From Shewanella seohaensis (lineage in GTDB: Bacteria > Pseudomonadota > Gammaproteobacteria > Enterobacterales > Shewanellaceae): a stretch of DNA of 64,000 bases. The notes beneath the pieces are model-generated. The model worked only from the letters and a program-made list of their open reading frames with translations, did no database searches and had not been told where the DNA came from. Positions 38,987 to 47,892 of this stretch are shown in pieces. Every line of letters starts with the position of its first letter. Positions within the stretch are counted from its first letter, which is position 1. The stretch spans positions 3,658,001 to 3,722,000 of the forward strand of contig NZ_CP104900.1 of NCBI RefSeq assembly GCF_025449215.1, in the 5' to 3' direction. The position numbers and the translations under genes were made by a program.

Positions 38987-39383
38987 TATTTTTCTCTTTT
39001 AAAAATTTTTGATAATCTCTTATGTAATCGTTCTCATCGTAGTGGTCACTAGCTAAAACCATTAATACACAATCTTCTGAAAAATCGTGCATCTCACGCC
39101 ATAAACATGAGTCAATTAATAATCCTTCTGTAGGTGAATTTAGAAGCATTTCCTCACGAGTCACTCCATTATCCAGAACGAATCGACAACTACCACTCAA
39201 AGCGATTGCAACTTGTTTTAGCGTTTTATGGGCGTGCAAACCACGAACCACATCACCTTTTGTCGCATAGATGCAGTAAACTCTTTTAATTTCAAAGGGG
39301 ATATTTTTATTTCCCTCAAAGGAAACCAACTGTCCTCTATTATCCCCGAGGCCATTAAAGTTAACTATTTTTACCAATCCCAT
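38979..39383 (-). CDS. dTDP-4-oxo-6-deoxyglucose 3,4-ketoisomerase (FdtA/QdtA family)
   Basis: 134-residue cupin (WxcM-like) ketoisomerase that converts the RmlB product to the 3-keto sugar. Family blocks are IPFEIKRVYCIYATKGDVVRGLHAHKTLKQV (catalytic His pair in RGLHAHK) and CLWREMHDFSEDCVLMVLASDHYDENDYIRDY. Product stereochemistry, galacto (FdtA) or gluco (QdtA), is not clear: the residue aligned with QdtA Tyr17 is Arg16 (FdtA-like), while the WREM motif keeps Arg as in QdtA. That comparison rests on memory of characterised enzymes. Confidence 0.9.
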   Translation of the reverse strand: MGLVKIVNFNGLGDNRGQLVSFEGNKNIPFEIKRVYCIYATKGDVVRGLHAHKTLKQVAIALSGSCRFVLDNGVTREEMLLNSPTEGLLIDSCLWREMHDFSEDCVLMVLASDHYDENDYIRDYQKFLKEKNNV

Positions 39384-39385
39384 GA

Positions 39386-40258
39386 CTAACTCTCATTTTG
39401 GAGTAATGTATTCAAATATTCACCATAGCTATTTTTTGCCATTTTCTTTGCGGCATCCGTAACCTGTTCGTTAGTTAACCATTTATTTCGCCATGCAATT
39501 TCCTCTAAGCATGCGATTTTATAGCCTTGACGTTTTTCTATAGTTTCAACAAAGGAAGCTGCTTCAAGTAAACTTTCATAAGTTCCGGTGTCTAACCACG
39601 CAAAACCTCGACCAAGTAACTCAACGTTTAATTCGCCAAGTTCTAAATAAGCTTGGTTTACACTAGTAATTTCTAATTCTCCGCGTTCAGAAGGCTTAAC
39701 ATTTTTAGCAATATCAACTACTCGATTGTCATAAAAATATAGCCCTGTAACTGCAAAGTTAGATTTAGGTCTAGTGGGTTTCTCTTCGATTGATATAGCT
39801 TTCATATCATCGTCAAAGTCAACAACACCAAAACGCTCAGGGTCTTTAACTTGGTAACCAAACACTGTTGCACCAGTAGGTCTCAAAGCTGCTTTTTTAA
39901 GTATCGGCGAAAAACCTTGCCCCCAGAAAATATTATCTCCAAGCGCTAAACATACACTGTCATCACCAATAAACTCTTCACCAATTATGAATGCTTGTGC
40001 AAGCCCATCAGGGCTACTTTGAATAGCGTAGTGTAGATTAATACCAAATTCAGAACCATCCCCAAGAAGACGTTGGAATGACGATTGATCTTCTGGAGTA
40101 GTAATAATTAAAATATCTTTAATACCGGCTAGCATTAATACTGAAATGGGGTAATAAATCATGGGTTTATCGTAAACAGGTAAAAGCTGCTTAGATACGC
40201 CCTTGGTGATAGGGTAGAGACGAGTGCCAGACCCACCAGCGAGAATAATTCCTTTCAT
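39386..40258 (-). CDS. rfbA: Glucose-1-phosphate thymidylyltransferase
   Basis: RmlA makes dTDP-glucose from dTTP and glucose-1-phosphate. 290 residues with the nucleotide-binding [32 protein letters not shown] (residues 6-37; GGSGTRL and the KQ-LPVYDKP block are diagnostic), [21 protein letters not shown] and the C-terminal [14 protein letters not shown]. First committed step of the dTDP-sugar branch and followed by the ketoisomerase gene with a two-base gap. Confidence 0.96.
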   Translation of the reverse strand: MKGIILAGGSGTRLYPITKGVSKQLLPVYDKPMIYYPISVLMLAGIKDILIITTPEDQSSFQRLLGDGSEFGINLHYAIQSSPDGLAQAFIIGEEFIGDDSVCLALGDNIFWGQGFSPILKKAALRPTGATVFGYQVKDPERFGVVDFDDDMKAISIEEKPTRPKSNFAVTGLYFYDNRVVDIAKNVKPSERGELEITSVNQAYLELGELNVELLGRGFAWLDTGTYESLLEAASFVETIEKRQGYKIACLEEIAWRNKWLTNEQVTDAAKKMAKNSYGEYLNTLLQNES

Positions 40259-40316
40259 AGTAAATCAGTTCCTAGAAAAATAAGCCCTAGATAAAATCTA
40301 GGGCAAATAAAAAAGA

Positions 40317-41387
40317 TTAAATACCTAAACGCTCGCGTTGATACGTACCGTCTTGAACGTGTTGACACCATTCTTGATTAGCTAAATACCACTCAATAGT
40401 TTTTTGAAGACCTGTTTCAAAGGTTTCTTGAGGGTGCCAATTCAACTCACGGCTCATTTTAGTTGCGTCAATCGCATAGCGACGGTCATGACCAGGTCGG
40501 TCAGTCACATAGGTGATTTGCTCAGCATATGAACTTGCTTTGGGGACGAGAGCATCAAGAATAGTGCAAATGGTCTGCACAACTTCTAAATTTTGCTTCT
40601 CGTTATGCCCACCGATATTGTAGGTTTCACCAATTTGACCTTCTGTAACCACTTTATATAGTGCGCGAGCATGGTCTTCGACATATAGCCAATCGCGGAT
40701 CTGGTCACCTTTGCCGTAAATTGGTAAAGGTTTACCCTCAAGTGCATTTAAGATCACCAGTGGGATTAATTTCTCAGGAAAATGATAAGGTCCATAGTTA
40801 TTGGAACAATTCGTCACTATTGTCGGTAAACCATAGGTGCGTAACCAAGCACGTACAAGATGATCGCTTGAAGCTTTAGAGGCTGAATATGGGCTGCTTG
40901 GAGCATAGGGTGTTGATTCAGTGAAAAGAGGCAAGGTCACATCCGGTGACACTTCGTCAGGGTGCAGCAAATCACCATAGACTTCATCAGTAGAAATATG
41001 ATGGAACCGAAAAGCCTGCTTTTTATGACTTTCAAGTTTCATCCAATATTCTCTAGCAGATTCTAGTAAAGTATAGGTACCGACAATATTAGTCTGAATG
41101 AAGTCACTTGGGCCTGTTATAGAACGGTCAACATGAGATTCTGCAGCAAGATGCATCACTGCATCTGGTTTGTGCATTGCAAAAACTCTATCTAGTTCAG
41201 CACGGTCACAAATGTCAACTTTTTCAAATGCATAGCGTGAACAACCAGCAACATGAGCCAAAGACTCTAAGTTTCCTGCATAGGTTAGCTTATCAACATT
41301 GACAACGCTATCTTCAGTGTTTTCTATAATGTGGCGTACAACTGCAGAACCAATGAACCCTGCACCGCCAGTTACTAAAATCTTCAT
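40317..41387 (-). CDS. rfbB: dTDP-glucose 4,6-dehydratase
   Basis: RmlB, extended SDR, 356 residues. NAD motif [16 protein letters not shown] (about 5-20), [12 protein letters not shown], the catalytic triad region [11 protein letters not shown] and [15 protein letters not shown] (YxxxK), [15 protein letters not shown], and the C-terminal [12 protein letters not shown]. It forms dTDP-4-keto-6-deoxyglucose, the branch point to the 3-amino sugar made here or to rhamnose. Confidence 0.97.
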   Translation of the reverse strand: MKILVTGGAGFIGSAVVRHIIENTEDSVVNVDKLTYAGNLESLAHVAGCSRYAFEKVDICDRAELDRVFAMHKPDAVMHLAAESHVDRSITGPSDFIQTNIVGTYTLLESAREYWMKLESHKKQAFRFHHISTDEVYGDLLHPDEVSPDVTLPLFTESTPYAPSSPYSASKASSDHLVRAWLRTYGLPTIVTNCSNNYGPYHFPEKLIPLVILNALEGKPLPIYGKGDQIRDWLYVEDHARALYKVVTEGQIGETYNIGGHNEKQNLEVVQTICTILDALVPKASSYAEQITYVTDRPGHDRRYAIDATKMSRELNWHPQETFETGLQKTIEWYLANQEWCQHVQDGTYQRERLGI

Positions 41388-41419
41388 TAAGTCTGACCTA
41401 AAATTTAATAAAAAGGCAG

Positions 41420-42409
41420 TTACCTGCCCATTCCAAATAACACTACTTTGACTGTTTTAAATAAAATTTTTATATCTAAAAGAGAACTATGATGTTTAAT
41501 ATAATAAATATCGTATTTATGTTTCCAAATTGCATCTTCTACAGACGCTCCATATGGATAACTTACTTGAGCCAAGCCTGTTACACCTGGTTTGACAGCA
41601 TGGCGAAAACGATAATAAGGAATTTCTTGCTCTAATTCTTCAATAAAGACTTCACGCTCTGGTCTTGGACCAACAATTGACATTTCACCTTTTAGAATAT
41701 TGATGATCTGCGGTAATTCATCGATCCGGGTCTTACGAATAAAGTTACCTACTTTTGTAACACGAGCATCATTTTGAGTAGCCCATTGCGCACCAGACTT
41801 TTCAGCATCATTACGCATAGAACGAAATTTAATCACTTCAAATTCGTCATTATATTGTCCTGTACGGCGCTGTTTATAAAATACTGGCCCTGGGCTTTCT
41901 AACTTTATAGCCAATGCAGTGAGTAATCCAACAGGAATTGCAACAGTACAAAGCAGAAACGCCGCAAATAAATCAACAACTCTTTTAGCTAATTGAGTAC
42001 GTTTTGTAGATAAAATTGAAAAAGCTTTTTGATGTAGAAAATAGCCACTATGTAGTAATCGAACCTCAGTATAACCAAGTCTTTCATCAAGATAGCTAAC
42101 TAAAGGCTCTACCCAAGCACCAAGTTCTGTCGCTTTAACAAGAAACTGTCTCTGCTCTTTAGTCAAACGCGCGCTTTCAAAATGACAAATAACCTTACAA
42201 CTCAAATCAGTGATGCTGTAATCATTGACAACCATATCAAAACTGTAGTCATCTACGATTAAACCAATCTCCTGCTCTCTGTCTTCAGGACAATATACAT
42301 AAATAAGCTTCTGGCTTAGAACCTGATTTTTGGATTTAAAACGTTTAGTAACGGTTTTAACTGGTAGAAAACTATCAGACTCCATCGCGTTATTAACTCG
42401 TAAACTCAT
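41420..42409 (-). CDS. Polyprenyl-phosphate sugar-1-phosphate transferase (WbaP/WcaJ-type initiating enzyme)
   Basis: Starts repeat-unit synthesis by moving a hexose-1-phosphate to undecaprenyl phosphate. 329 residues: a soluble N-terminal domain (about 1-135), a membrane segment (about 142-170) and the catalytic domain with [53 protein letters not shown] and [16 protein letters not shown]. The ATG at 42409 is preferred over the upstream frame start at 42451, because AGGA lies nine bases before it. Which sugar it transfers is unknown. Confidence 0.92.
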   Translation of the reverse strand: MSLRVNNAMESDSFLPVKTVTKRFKSKNQVLSQKLIYVYCPEDREQEIGLIVDDYSFDMVVNDYSITDLSCKVICHFESARLTKEQRQFLVKATELGAWVEPLVSYLDERLGYTEVRLLHSGYFLHQKAFSILSTKRTQLAKRVVDLFAAFLLCTVAIPVGLLTALAIKLESPGPVFYKQRRTGQYNDEFEVIKFRSMRNDAEKSGAQWATQNDARVTKVGNFIRKTRIDELPQIINILKGEMSIVGPRPEREVFIEELEQEIPYYRFRHAVKPGVTGLAQVSYPYGASVEDAIWKHKYDIYYIKHHSSLLDIKILFKTVKVVLFGMGR

Positions 42410-42493
42410 ATGAATATGTCCTAATAGGATTAAAGATGAGTAAGAAACCATTCATGGCTTGCACAATATTAAACATATTTCGGCCAACCAACT

Positions 42494-43485
42494 TTACTTT
42501 TTAGAAAAATATCTAATTAAAACTAGAACAACACCCAACATCCCCCCAAAATAAGTCCTAAAATGCAAATAAGTACACGTTTAGGCTTCGCTTTTTCTTC
42601 AGGGGCAATTGCAGGGTCAATAGTTTTAAATACATATTCGTCCCGCACTTCAGCAAACATTATTGTCTTTGCTTGCTCTTCAATTAACTTGTAAAGAACG
42701 GTTTTAATATCAGCAACATTTGTTAATGCTATTTGCTTATTTAAAAATGCTGTACTACGTTGTGCTTCAGTAACATCACGTTCCTTCATCACCTTATTAA
42801 TATCTTGCACTAACCAGGTTACCCATTGCTTAGCAATATTAGGTGATATATGTTCAATTGAAACCTTAACCATACCGGTGTCTTTAGCTGAATTAACGCC
42901 GAACACTTTGCTAAACTCTTTATATGCTTCCTGCATCGATGGCTCAGATTTAAATGGTGCTTTTACATCTCTGATCCAAGTTTTAGTATCAGCTAAATAA
43001 TCATCCTCATCGTATATTAATGTATCCGTATCACGGTTCCACTTTTTTGCGGCCATCAAATCAGGAAGAATATTATGCTTCTGAATGAATTCACTGGCGA
43101 AACTACGGGATTTTAGGACTTCAATAGCAAGCTCGGTCTTGTCAGTACCCTTTTTACTTCCTAAATTTACTCCTGCTAGACTAGCTAAACCACCAAACTG
43201 TGACGCTAAAGCACTAAGGCTTCCACCTTGCTCTTCAGATGCGGGAGCCAATAGAGCCTCTGCTCTATAGATATTCGGTTGGCTAAAAGCAAATACTCCA
43301 GAACCGATTGCAAACAGCATTGTAACGGTAATAATTAGCCACTTTCCTTTCCATAAAGCGGATAGTAGTTCACGTATATCGATCTCATCGTCTGTAGAAT
43401 GATGAACATTTTTAAAAAGTGCATCATCGCACGAATCAGGTCTTAACCTTGAATCTTGTAAATATGTGTTTGTTTCGCTCGACAT
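42494..43485 (-). CDS. wzz: Wzz-type chain-length determinant (frameshift at the C-terminus in this sequence)
   Basis: Inner-membrane co-polymerase that sets polysaccharide length. N-terminal membrane helix at about residues 50-70 (WLIITVTMLFAIGSGVFAF), a periplasmic helical domain, and a second helix at the C-terminus preceded by the proline-rich PAIAPEEKAKPKR. As given, the frame stops at 42523 in the middle of the last helix. One more base in the six-C run (42542-42547, plus strand) gives LGGMLGVVLVLIRYFSKK and a stop at 42494, for 330 residues, as expected for Wzz. No tyrosine-kinase domain is present. Confidence 0.9.
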
Positions 43486-43621
43486 TGAAACTTATTCTCG
43501 CAGAGTTAATTCTTTAGTTAGAATAGTGCTAGATAAAATTAATAAACGCTAACTAAGAACATCAGCATAGTGACTTGTAGAATCACAAATGGCACTGATG
43601 TTCTCATCAATTTCCTAGTTT

Positions 43622-46363
43622 CTATAGACCTGAGATAGCAGAAATTGCTACGGCAGTATTATAAATTATGCCTGTTACTTGCGACCAGAGTGTCAGGTTA
43701 TCTTTATATTCAGTATCTAATGGAACAATCACAGTATCACCAGGTTGCAATTGCTCACCACCGCTAAACCAGCTTGAACGCGAAGGCATTAGAACTGAAC
43801 CATTAGCCTGAATAACATAGGTTCTTCCCTCATCAGCACGTTCTCTCGCACCACCTGACATTGCTAGATACTGGTCGATTGTTAAACCTTCTTTAAATCT
43901 ATGGGTAGCAGGATGTTGGACTTCGCCCATCACAGAGATCGTTTGTTTAGTTGAAGGGACATATAAAATGTCAGCATCTTCTAACTGCAAATCAGCCTGA
44001 GTAATACCGAGTGAAATTGCTGGTAAATCCACGACTAAACGACCAACCGCTTTAATGTTTTCAAGGTCGGTTAACATTAACTGTGCATCGGCATAATTAA
44101 CTACTGTGCCATCTTTTGAAATCCCGCGGGTAGCAATATCACGACGGAGCTGGTCAGCCAGCTTTTTGATTTCAATCTGTTCTTGCTGACGCACAGACTC
44201 ACGCACAAATACTGCCGAAGGTAATGCAGCATATTCAGTAAAACCACCTACACGAGTGATTAAATCGCTTAAGGTTTCACCACGACGAATATTGTAACGA
44301 CCAGGGAATTTCACCTCACCTCTTACTTCAACCACTTTGGTTTCTTGCCAGTCAGGCGTGGTCATTACAGTGAGAATATCTCTGCCAGATAACAACAAAT
44401 TTGCACTTGAGTTATTTTGCAGCGCTAACGCTAAGTCAATATTCTTATGCTCAGTCTTTGAGCCTGAATTATCAACTACCGTTGAGGTTAATTCAGCTCT
44501 GGCTGTGTAGGCGCCTTCTTTTAGGCCACCAGCTGCAACAACCAAATCATTCACTTTTGCTCCCGCTGTTAGTGGATACAACCCAGGTAAACGTACCTGA
44601 CCATCAATCCCAACAACCTGAATACCAGCACCTGCTCTGCCCTGATTATTAAGCTTGACCATAACAGGATAGAGTAATTCTTGACGTGCCATTTGATTAC
44701 TGAGTTTGAGTAACTCAGTGTCATCAAATAAGTTAGCCAACATTTTGTTGACTACGCCTTTGACCACGGCCACATCTTCTGAGTCTGTTTTGTCTGTTAC
44801 AACTACACCAGCCAACTGCGTGCGCTGAGTTATTCTGCTCTTATCAAGCTGAACAAAGCCTGCTTTGAATAAATCTGAACTGATCAAGGTATTAGTGTTT
44901 AAAGAAGTAACCTTCTCAACACGTTGTTTAACTAACTTGTTAAGCTCAAAACGGTTTTGCACATCGTCAGAAAAGTTAAAAACAATTACTTTATCACGAG
45001 CTTTTAACTCAATATCTTGGTCACTATTATTATTACTAATCGCTTTTCCAGGTGAAAACTGATGGACTTCAATATCCCCATATTCGTTAACTTCACGAAC
45101 GACCAAGGCATAATCTAAATCAGCAGAGATGGCTAAATCTCCCCAAATAGAAGGAAAGATATCGCTAATTTTTTGTCCTGCGAACCATTGGTATTTACCA
45201 GGACGAACAACTGCCCCCACAACGGTCACAGCACTTTCAAATTGTTCTGAGGCGTTTTTAACACGAATCACATCACCCGCTTTGGCTAGAGTCATTTTCC
45301 CCTGATCACTGGTGAGGTCGACGTTGACAACAGTTTTTAACGATTTGCTGTTGTAACGCTCAATAGAGCTGCTTTTAGGGTATGCCCCAGGATTTAAACC
45401 AGCGGCCATTGTAATAACATCAGCCATGGTTTCATTGTTTTTTAACTCATAAATAGCGGGACGTCTTACTTCACCAGAGACACTTACTAGGCCACCAATA
45501 GACGGAATAAACACTACATCACCAGAATGTAAGCGAAGGTCGCCTGATGCATCACCCTTTAGCAGTAAGTCATATAAGTCTAGGGTTCCAACGAGCTTAC
45601 CATTTCGTTTTAATTGAATATTACGTAACGAGCCAATTTCGTTAACACCACCAGCAACGAACAGCGCTTGTGTAATAGTCGATAAGCTAGAAACTGTATA
45701 TGAACCAGGTTTGTAAGCATCACCTGCCACAAAGATACGAATTGAGCGTAATTCACCCATGGTGATATTGGATTCAATACCTATCATCTGTTGCTGAATA
45801 CGTTGCGCCAGAGTTTCTCTCAATTCGGAAAACGTTAAACCATTTACAGGGATAGGGCCTAACTCAGGGAATTGAATCACTCCTTCGCGATTTATCACTA
45901 AGTCGTATTCTTTATTCTCTTTTCCATAAAGCTGCACTTTGATGTTATCGCCAGGCCCAACAAGATATTCGCTGGGTACTGGCACATCGGATACTGGCGC
46001 AAAAGTGCTTGGCTCACCCGCAAACATTTCATAACCAAAACGACGAAGTTTGAGGTTAGAAGAGTCCACAGAAAAATCTAATTCAGCTTTCTCTTTCTTA
46101 TCATTTGTTGCGTTAGTACGCTCAGGCTGAACTTGACGCTCGGAAACAACCTGCGGATTAGCTATCTGTGGCTGCGTTTGACTACCAGAAATAATACTGG
46201 GATCAATTCCGTATTGTCTTGCTAAGCGCTGTTGTTCTGCTTTGGGTAATTGTTTGAATTGTTCAATCATTTGCGGAGAGGGTGTAAGCGCTTGCGCTTG
46301 AGAGCACATCAATATAGAGGCACTTAAACCCATTAGGATGAATTTTTTGACTTGTTGTAACAC
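43622..46363 (-). CDS. SLBB-rich polysaccharide export protein (Wza-like)
   Basis: 913-residue periplasmic/outer-membrane export protein with a signal peptide (cleavage after AQA, about residue 25). A Poly_export domain follows: YLVGPGDNIKVQLYG...INREGVIQFPELGPIPVNGLTF at about 130-185. After it come about six SLBB beta-grasp repeats, each with a [GxV]xxPGxY-type core, e.g. VAGDAYKPGSYTV, VSGEVRRPAIYEL, VVGAVVRPGKYQW, IDGQVRLPGLYPL, VRGEVKFPGRYNI and VMGEVQHPATHRF. The usual lipidated Wza has about 380 residues and two SLBB domains, so this is the long type. No clear lipobox. First gene of the operon, 187 bases downstream of the ops element. Confidence 0.9.
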   Translation of the reverse strand: MLQQVKKFILMGLSASILMCSQAQALTPSPQMIEQFKQLPKAEQQRLARQYGIDPSIISGSQTQPQIANPQVVSERQVQPERTNATNDKKEKAELDFSVDSSNLKLRRFGYEMFAGEPSTFAPVSDVPVPSEYLVGPGDNIKVQLYGKENKEYDLVINREGVIQFPELGPIPVNGLTFSELRETLAQRIQQQMIGIESNITMGELRSIRIFVAGDAYKPGSYTVSSLSTITQALFVAGGVNEIGSLRNIQLKRNGKLVGTLDLYDLLLKGDASGDLRLHSGDVVFIPSIGGLVSVSGEVRRPAIYELKNNETMADVITMAAGLNPGAYPKSSSIERYNSKSLKTVVNVDLTSDQGKMTLAKAGDVIRVKNASEQFESAVTVVGAVVRPGKYQWFAGQKISDIFPSIWGDLAISADLDYALVVREVNEYGDIEVHQFSPGKAISNNNSDQDIELKARDKVIVFNFSDDVQNRFELNKLVKQRVEKVTSLNTNTLISSDLFKAGFVQLDKSRITQRTQLAGVVVTDKTDSEDVAVVKGVVNKMLANLFDDTELLKLSNQMARQELLYPVMVKLNNQGRAGAGIQVVGIDGQVRLPGLYPLTAGAKVNDLVVAAGGLKEGAYTARAELTSTVVDNSGSKTEHKNIDLALALQNNSSANLLLSGRDILTVMTTPDWQETKVVEVRGEVKFPGRYNIRRGETLSDLITRVGGFTEYAALPSAVFVRESVRQQEQIEIKKLADQLRRDIATRGISKDGTVVNYADAQLMLTDLENIKAVGRLVVDLPAISLGITQADLQLEDADILYVPSTKQTISVMGEVQHPATHRFKEGLTIDQYLAMSGGARERADEGRTYVIQANGSVLMPSRSSWFSGGEQLQPGDTVIVPLDTEYKDNLTLWSQVTGIIYNTAVAISAISGL

Positions 46364-46918
46364 CAGATATCTCCGATAGGTAAATACAAACCACCACTAC
46401 ACTCAAAATACACAGAATGAGTAACTGAGCGTAAACTAAACATTTATTGTTGAGGAGAATGCTATAGCAATCACCACGATTCTTTGGACAAAGGGAACAA
46501 GGGGAGATGATGATTGCAGCGTCCATTTAAGAAAAATGGTAACATTTAGGCACGCTACCGCCCATGGATCACGGTTTCCAAAATCCCCTTCGCAATGCGA
46601 ACTTCATAATTATCAATTAGATAAGTTAATTTAAAATCTGTAATGATTAGAATTCACAAAATAGATCACATTCTAACCATACACTTACTCATGAGCTTTT
46701 ACTCAAAAAAGCTTAAACAAGTAAGAGTGTACTATCCAACACGCTAAGTGTTGTACAAAATGCTACTTCTTTTTTATGTTTGATGTTCAGAACCCGATGC
46801 TATTGAAACAACAAACCGAAACTATCTACAACGAAATACTCTAAATGGTTTAAGCATCGATGACATAGATATTCACTGAAGTAATTCGCAACACACGCTA
46901 GTTACCATGTTTATCGAG
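46364..46918 (-). other. Leader and promoter region of the polysaccharide operon
   Basis: 555 bases between rfaH and the export gene, both on the minus strand. It contains the ops element and, upstream, an AT-rich segment with a dyad (46647-46676, outer arms TTAGAA/TTCTAA). The operon promoter should lie between about 46563 and 46900; no single best promoter was identified. An 87-codon ORF at 46263-46526 overlaps the export gene and is not considered real. Confidence 0.6.
46550..46562 (-). promoter_or_regulatory. ops element (RfaH recruitment site; JUMPstart core)
   Basis: The minus strand reads GGCGGTAGCGTGC, identical to the canonical operon polarity suppressor core, followed by CTAAA. It stands 187 bases before the first gene of a long polysaccharide operon, the typical place. 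RNA polymerase pauses there and RfaH binds the exposed non-template strand, after which it suppresses termination through the operon. The rfaH gene itself is about 360 bases upstream. Confidence 0.93.
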
Positions 46919-47419
46919 TTATAACCTCGTGACCGAATTTTCTGGAACAACTACAACTTTGCTCTGCCCCATAATATTAAACAACACATGACAGCGCTTG
47001 TTCGGGCATTTCTCTTGAAAAATGCCTTCTAAATCCACAAAAGGGCCGTCTTTAAAGCGAATTTTTTCCCCGGTTTTTAGTTCTAATTCATGGTCTAAAA
47101 CCGCTTGGGAAGGCGTTAATTCTTTCATGCGAATGGCGTGAATAATACGATCGTCAATAGGTGTCATTTTTTCTTGGCAGTTGACGATACGGCTCACTCC
47201 ACGAGTAGAGTTGACCTGCTTAACACTGGTTTGGCTTGGGTCGAAATTGATGAACAGATAATTTGGGAATAGAGGTACACGACAGATCCGCTTCTGCCCG
47301 CGTTGAGATTTTTCTTCAGAAACCATCGGTAAGTATGTCTCTAAATTTTGAAGCGCTAAGTTCTGTTGAGCCCTCGCTTCACTACGAGGTTTACAGTACA
47401 AAAGGTACCATGCCTTCAT
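46919..47419 (-). CDS. rfaH: Transcription antiterminator RfaH
   Basis: 166-residue NusG paralogue. The N-terminal domain starts KAWYLLYCKPRSEARAQQNL and has CRVPLFPNYLFINFDP and TRGVSRIVNCQEKMTPI. The C-terminal KOW-type domain has GEKIRFKDGPFVDLEGIFQEK and closes VVVVPENSVTRL. Length and the YLLYCKPR motif distinguish it from NusG. It acts on operons with an ops site; one lies just downstream in front of the polysaccharide genes, so this RfaH is probably dedicated to, or at least co-located with, its target. Confidence 0.93.
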   Translation of the reverse strand: MKAWYLLYCKPRSEARAQQNLALQNLETYLPMVSEEKSQRGQKRICRVPLFPNYLFINFDPSQTSVKQVNSTRGVSRIVNCQEKMTPIDDRIIHAIRMKELTPSQAVLDHELELKTGEKIRFKDGPFVDLEGIFQEKCPNKRCHVLFNIMGQSKVVVVPENSVTRL

Positions 47420-47892
47420 TTACTAATCTCACTACCCTATGTTAAGTGACATCCATTCACGGCTCGCAATCATAGCAAAGTTGTGAATAGGGATGGAAGC
47501 AGTTTTTTGGCACAAAGGGATTGCCGCTCGGTATCTGAACAGTGGCTGCATATATTAGTAAAATCAGCATTAATCGGTGTTTGCGCTAAGTTGCAGATAA
47601 TCTCACCAGTTAGCAAGCCAAAATTGACTTTAGTTACTTTTAAAGGGTATATAAGGTGGGATTTTAGCGAAATTATTTAATTTCGCGCGTAAAATATAAC
47701 TTTTATTATAAAAACGTAACAATAACTCATACGTAAGCCGCGGCAATTCAACAAGTTACTCTTGCTTTAAAGCTTGAGTAAACCAACGAATTCACAGTGG
47801 ATAAATGAGAAGAGCAACAACCATTTTTCTGTGGTGACATCATCCTGTTTCAGGGGCGCCACAGGCAATCACGAGCTTAAGGTGGAAACTTC
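47420..47892. other. Intergenic region between rfaH and the POT transporter gene
   Basis: 473 bases between divergent genes, AT-rich in 47640-47740. A 65-codon plus-strand ORF at 47483-47680 has no family character. The last 120 bases form the leader of the transporter gene with GGTGGAAA before its ATG. No named operator was recognised. Confidence 0.4.

Noticed and set aside
41420..42451. Longer form of the initiating sugar transferase starting at 42451
   Set aside because: The extra 14 residues are hydrophobic and unlike the family; the ATG at 42409 has AGGA at a suitable distance.
46263..46526. An 87-residue ORF crossing the start of the SLBB export gene
   Set aside because: It overlaps the signal-peptide region of the exporter in another frame and lacks any recognisable feature.
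47483..47680. A 65-residue plus-strand ORF between rfaH and the POT gene
   Set aside because: Composition and lack of a Shine-Dalgarno suggest chance; it lies in a divergent promoter region.
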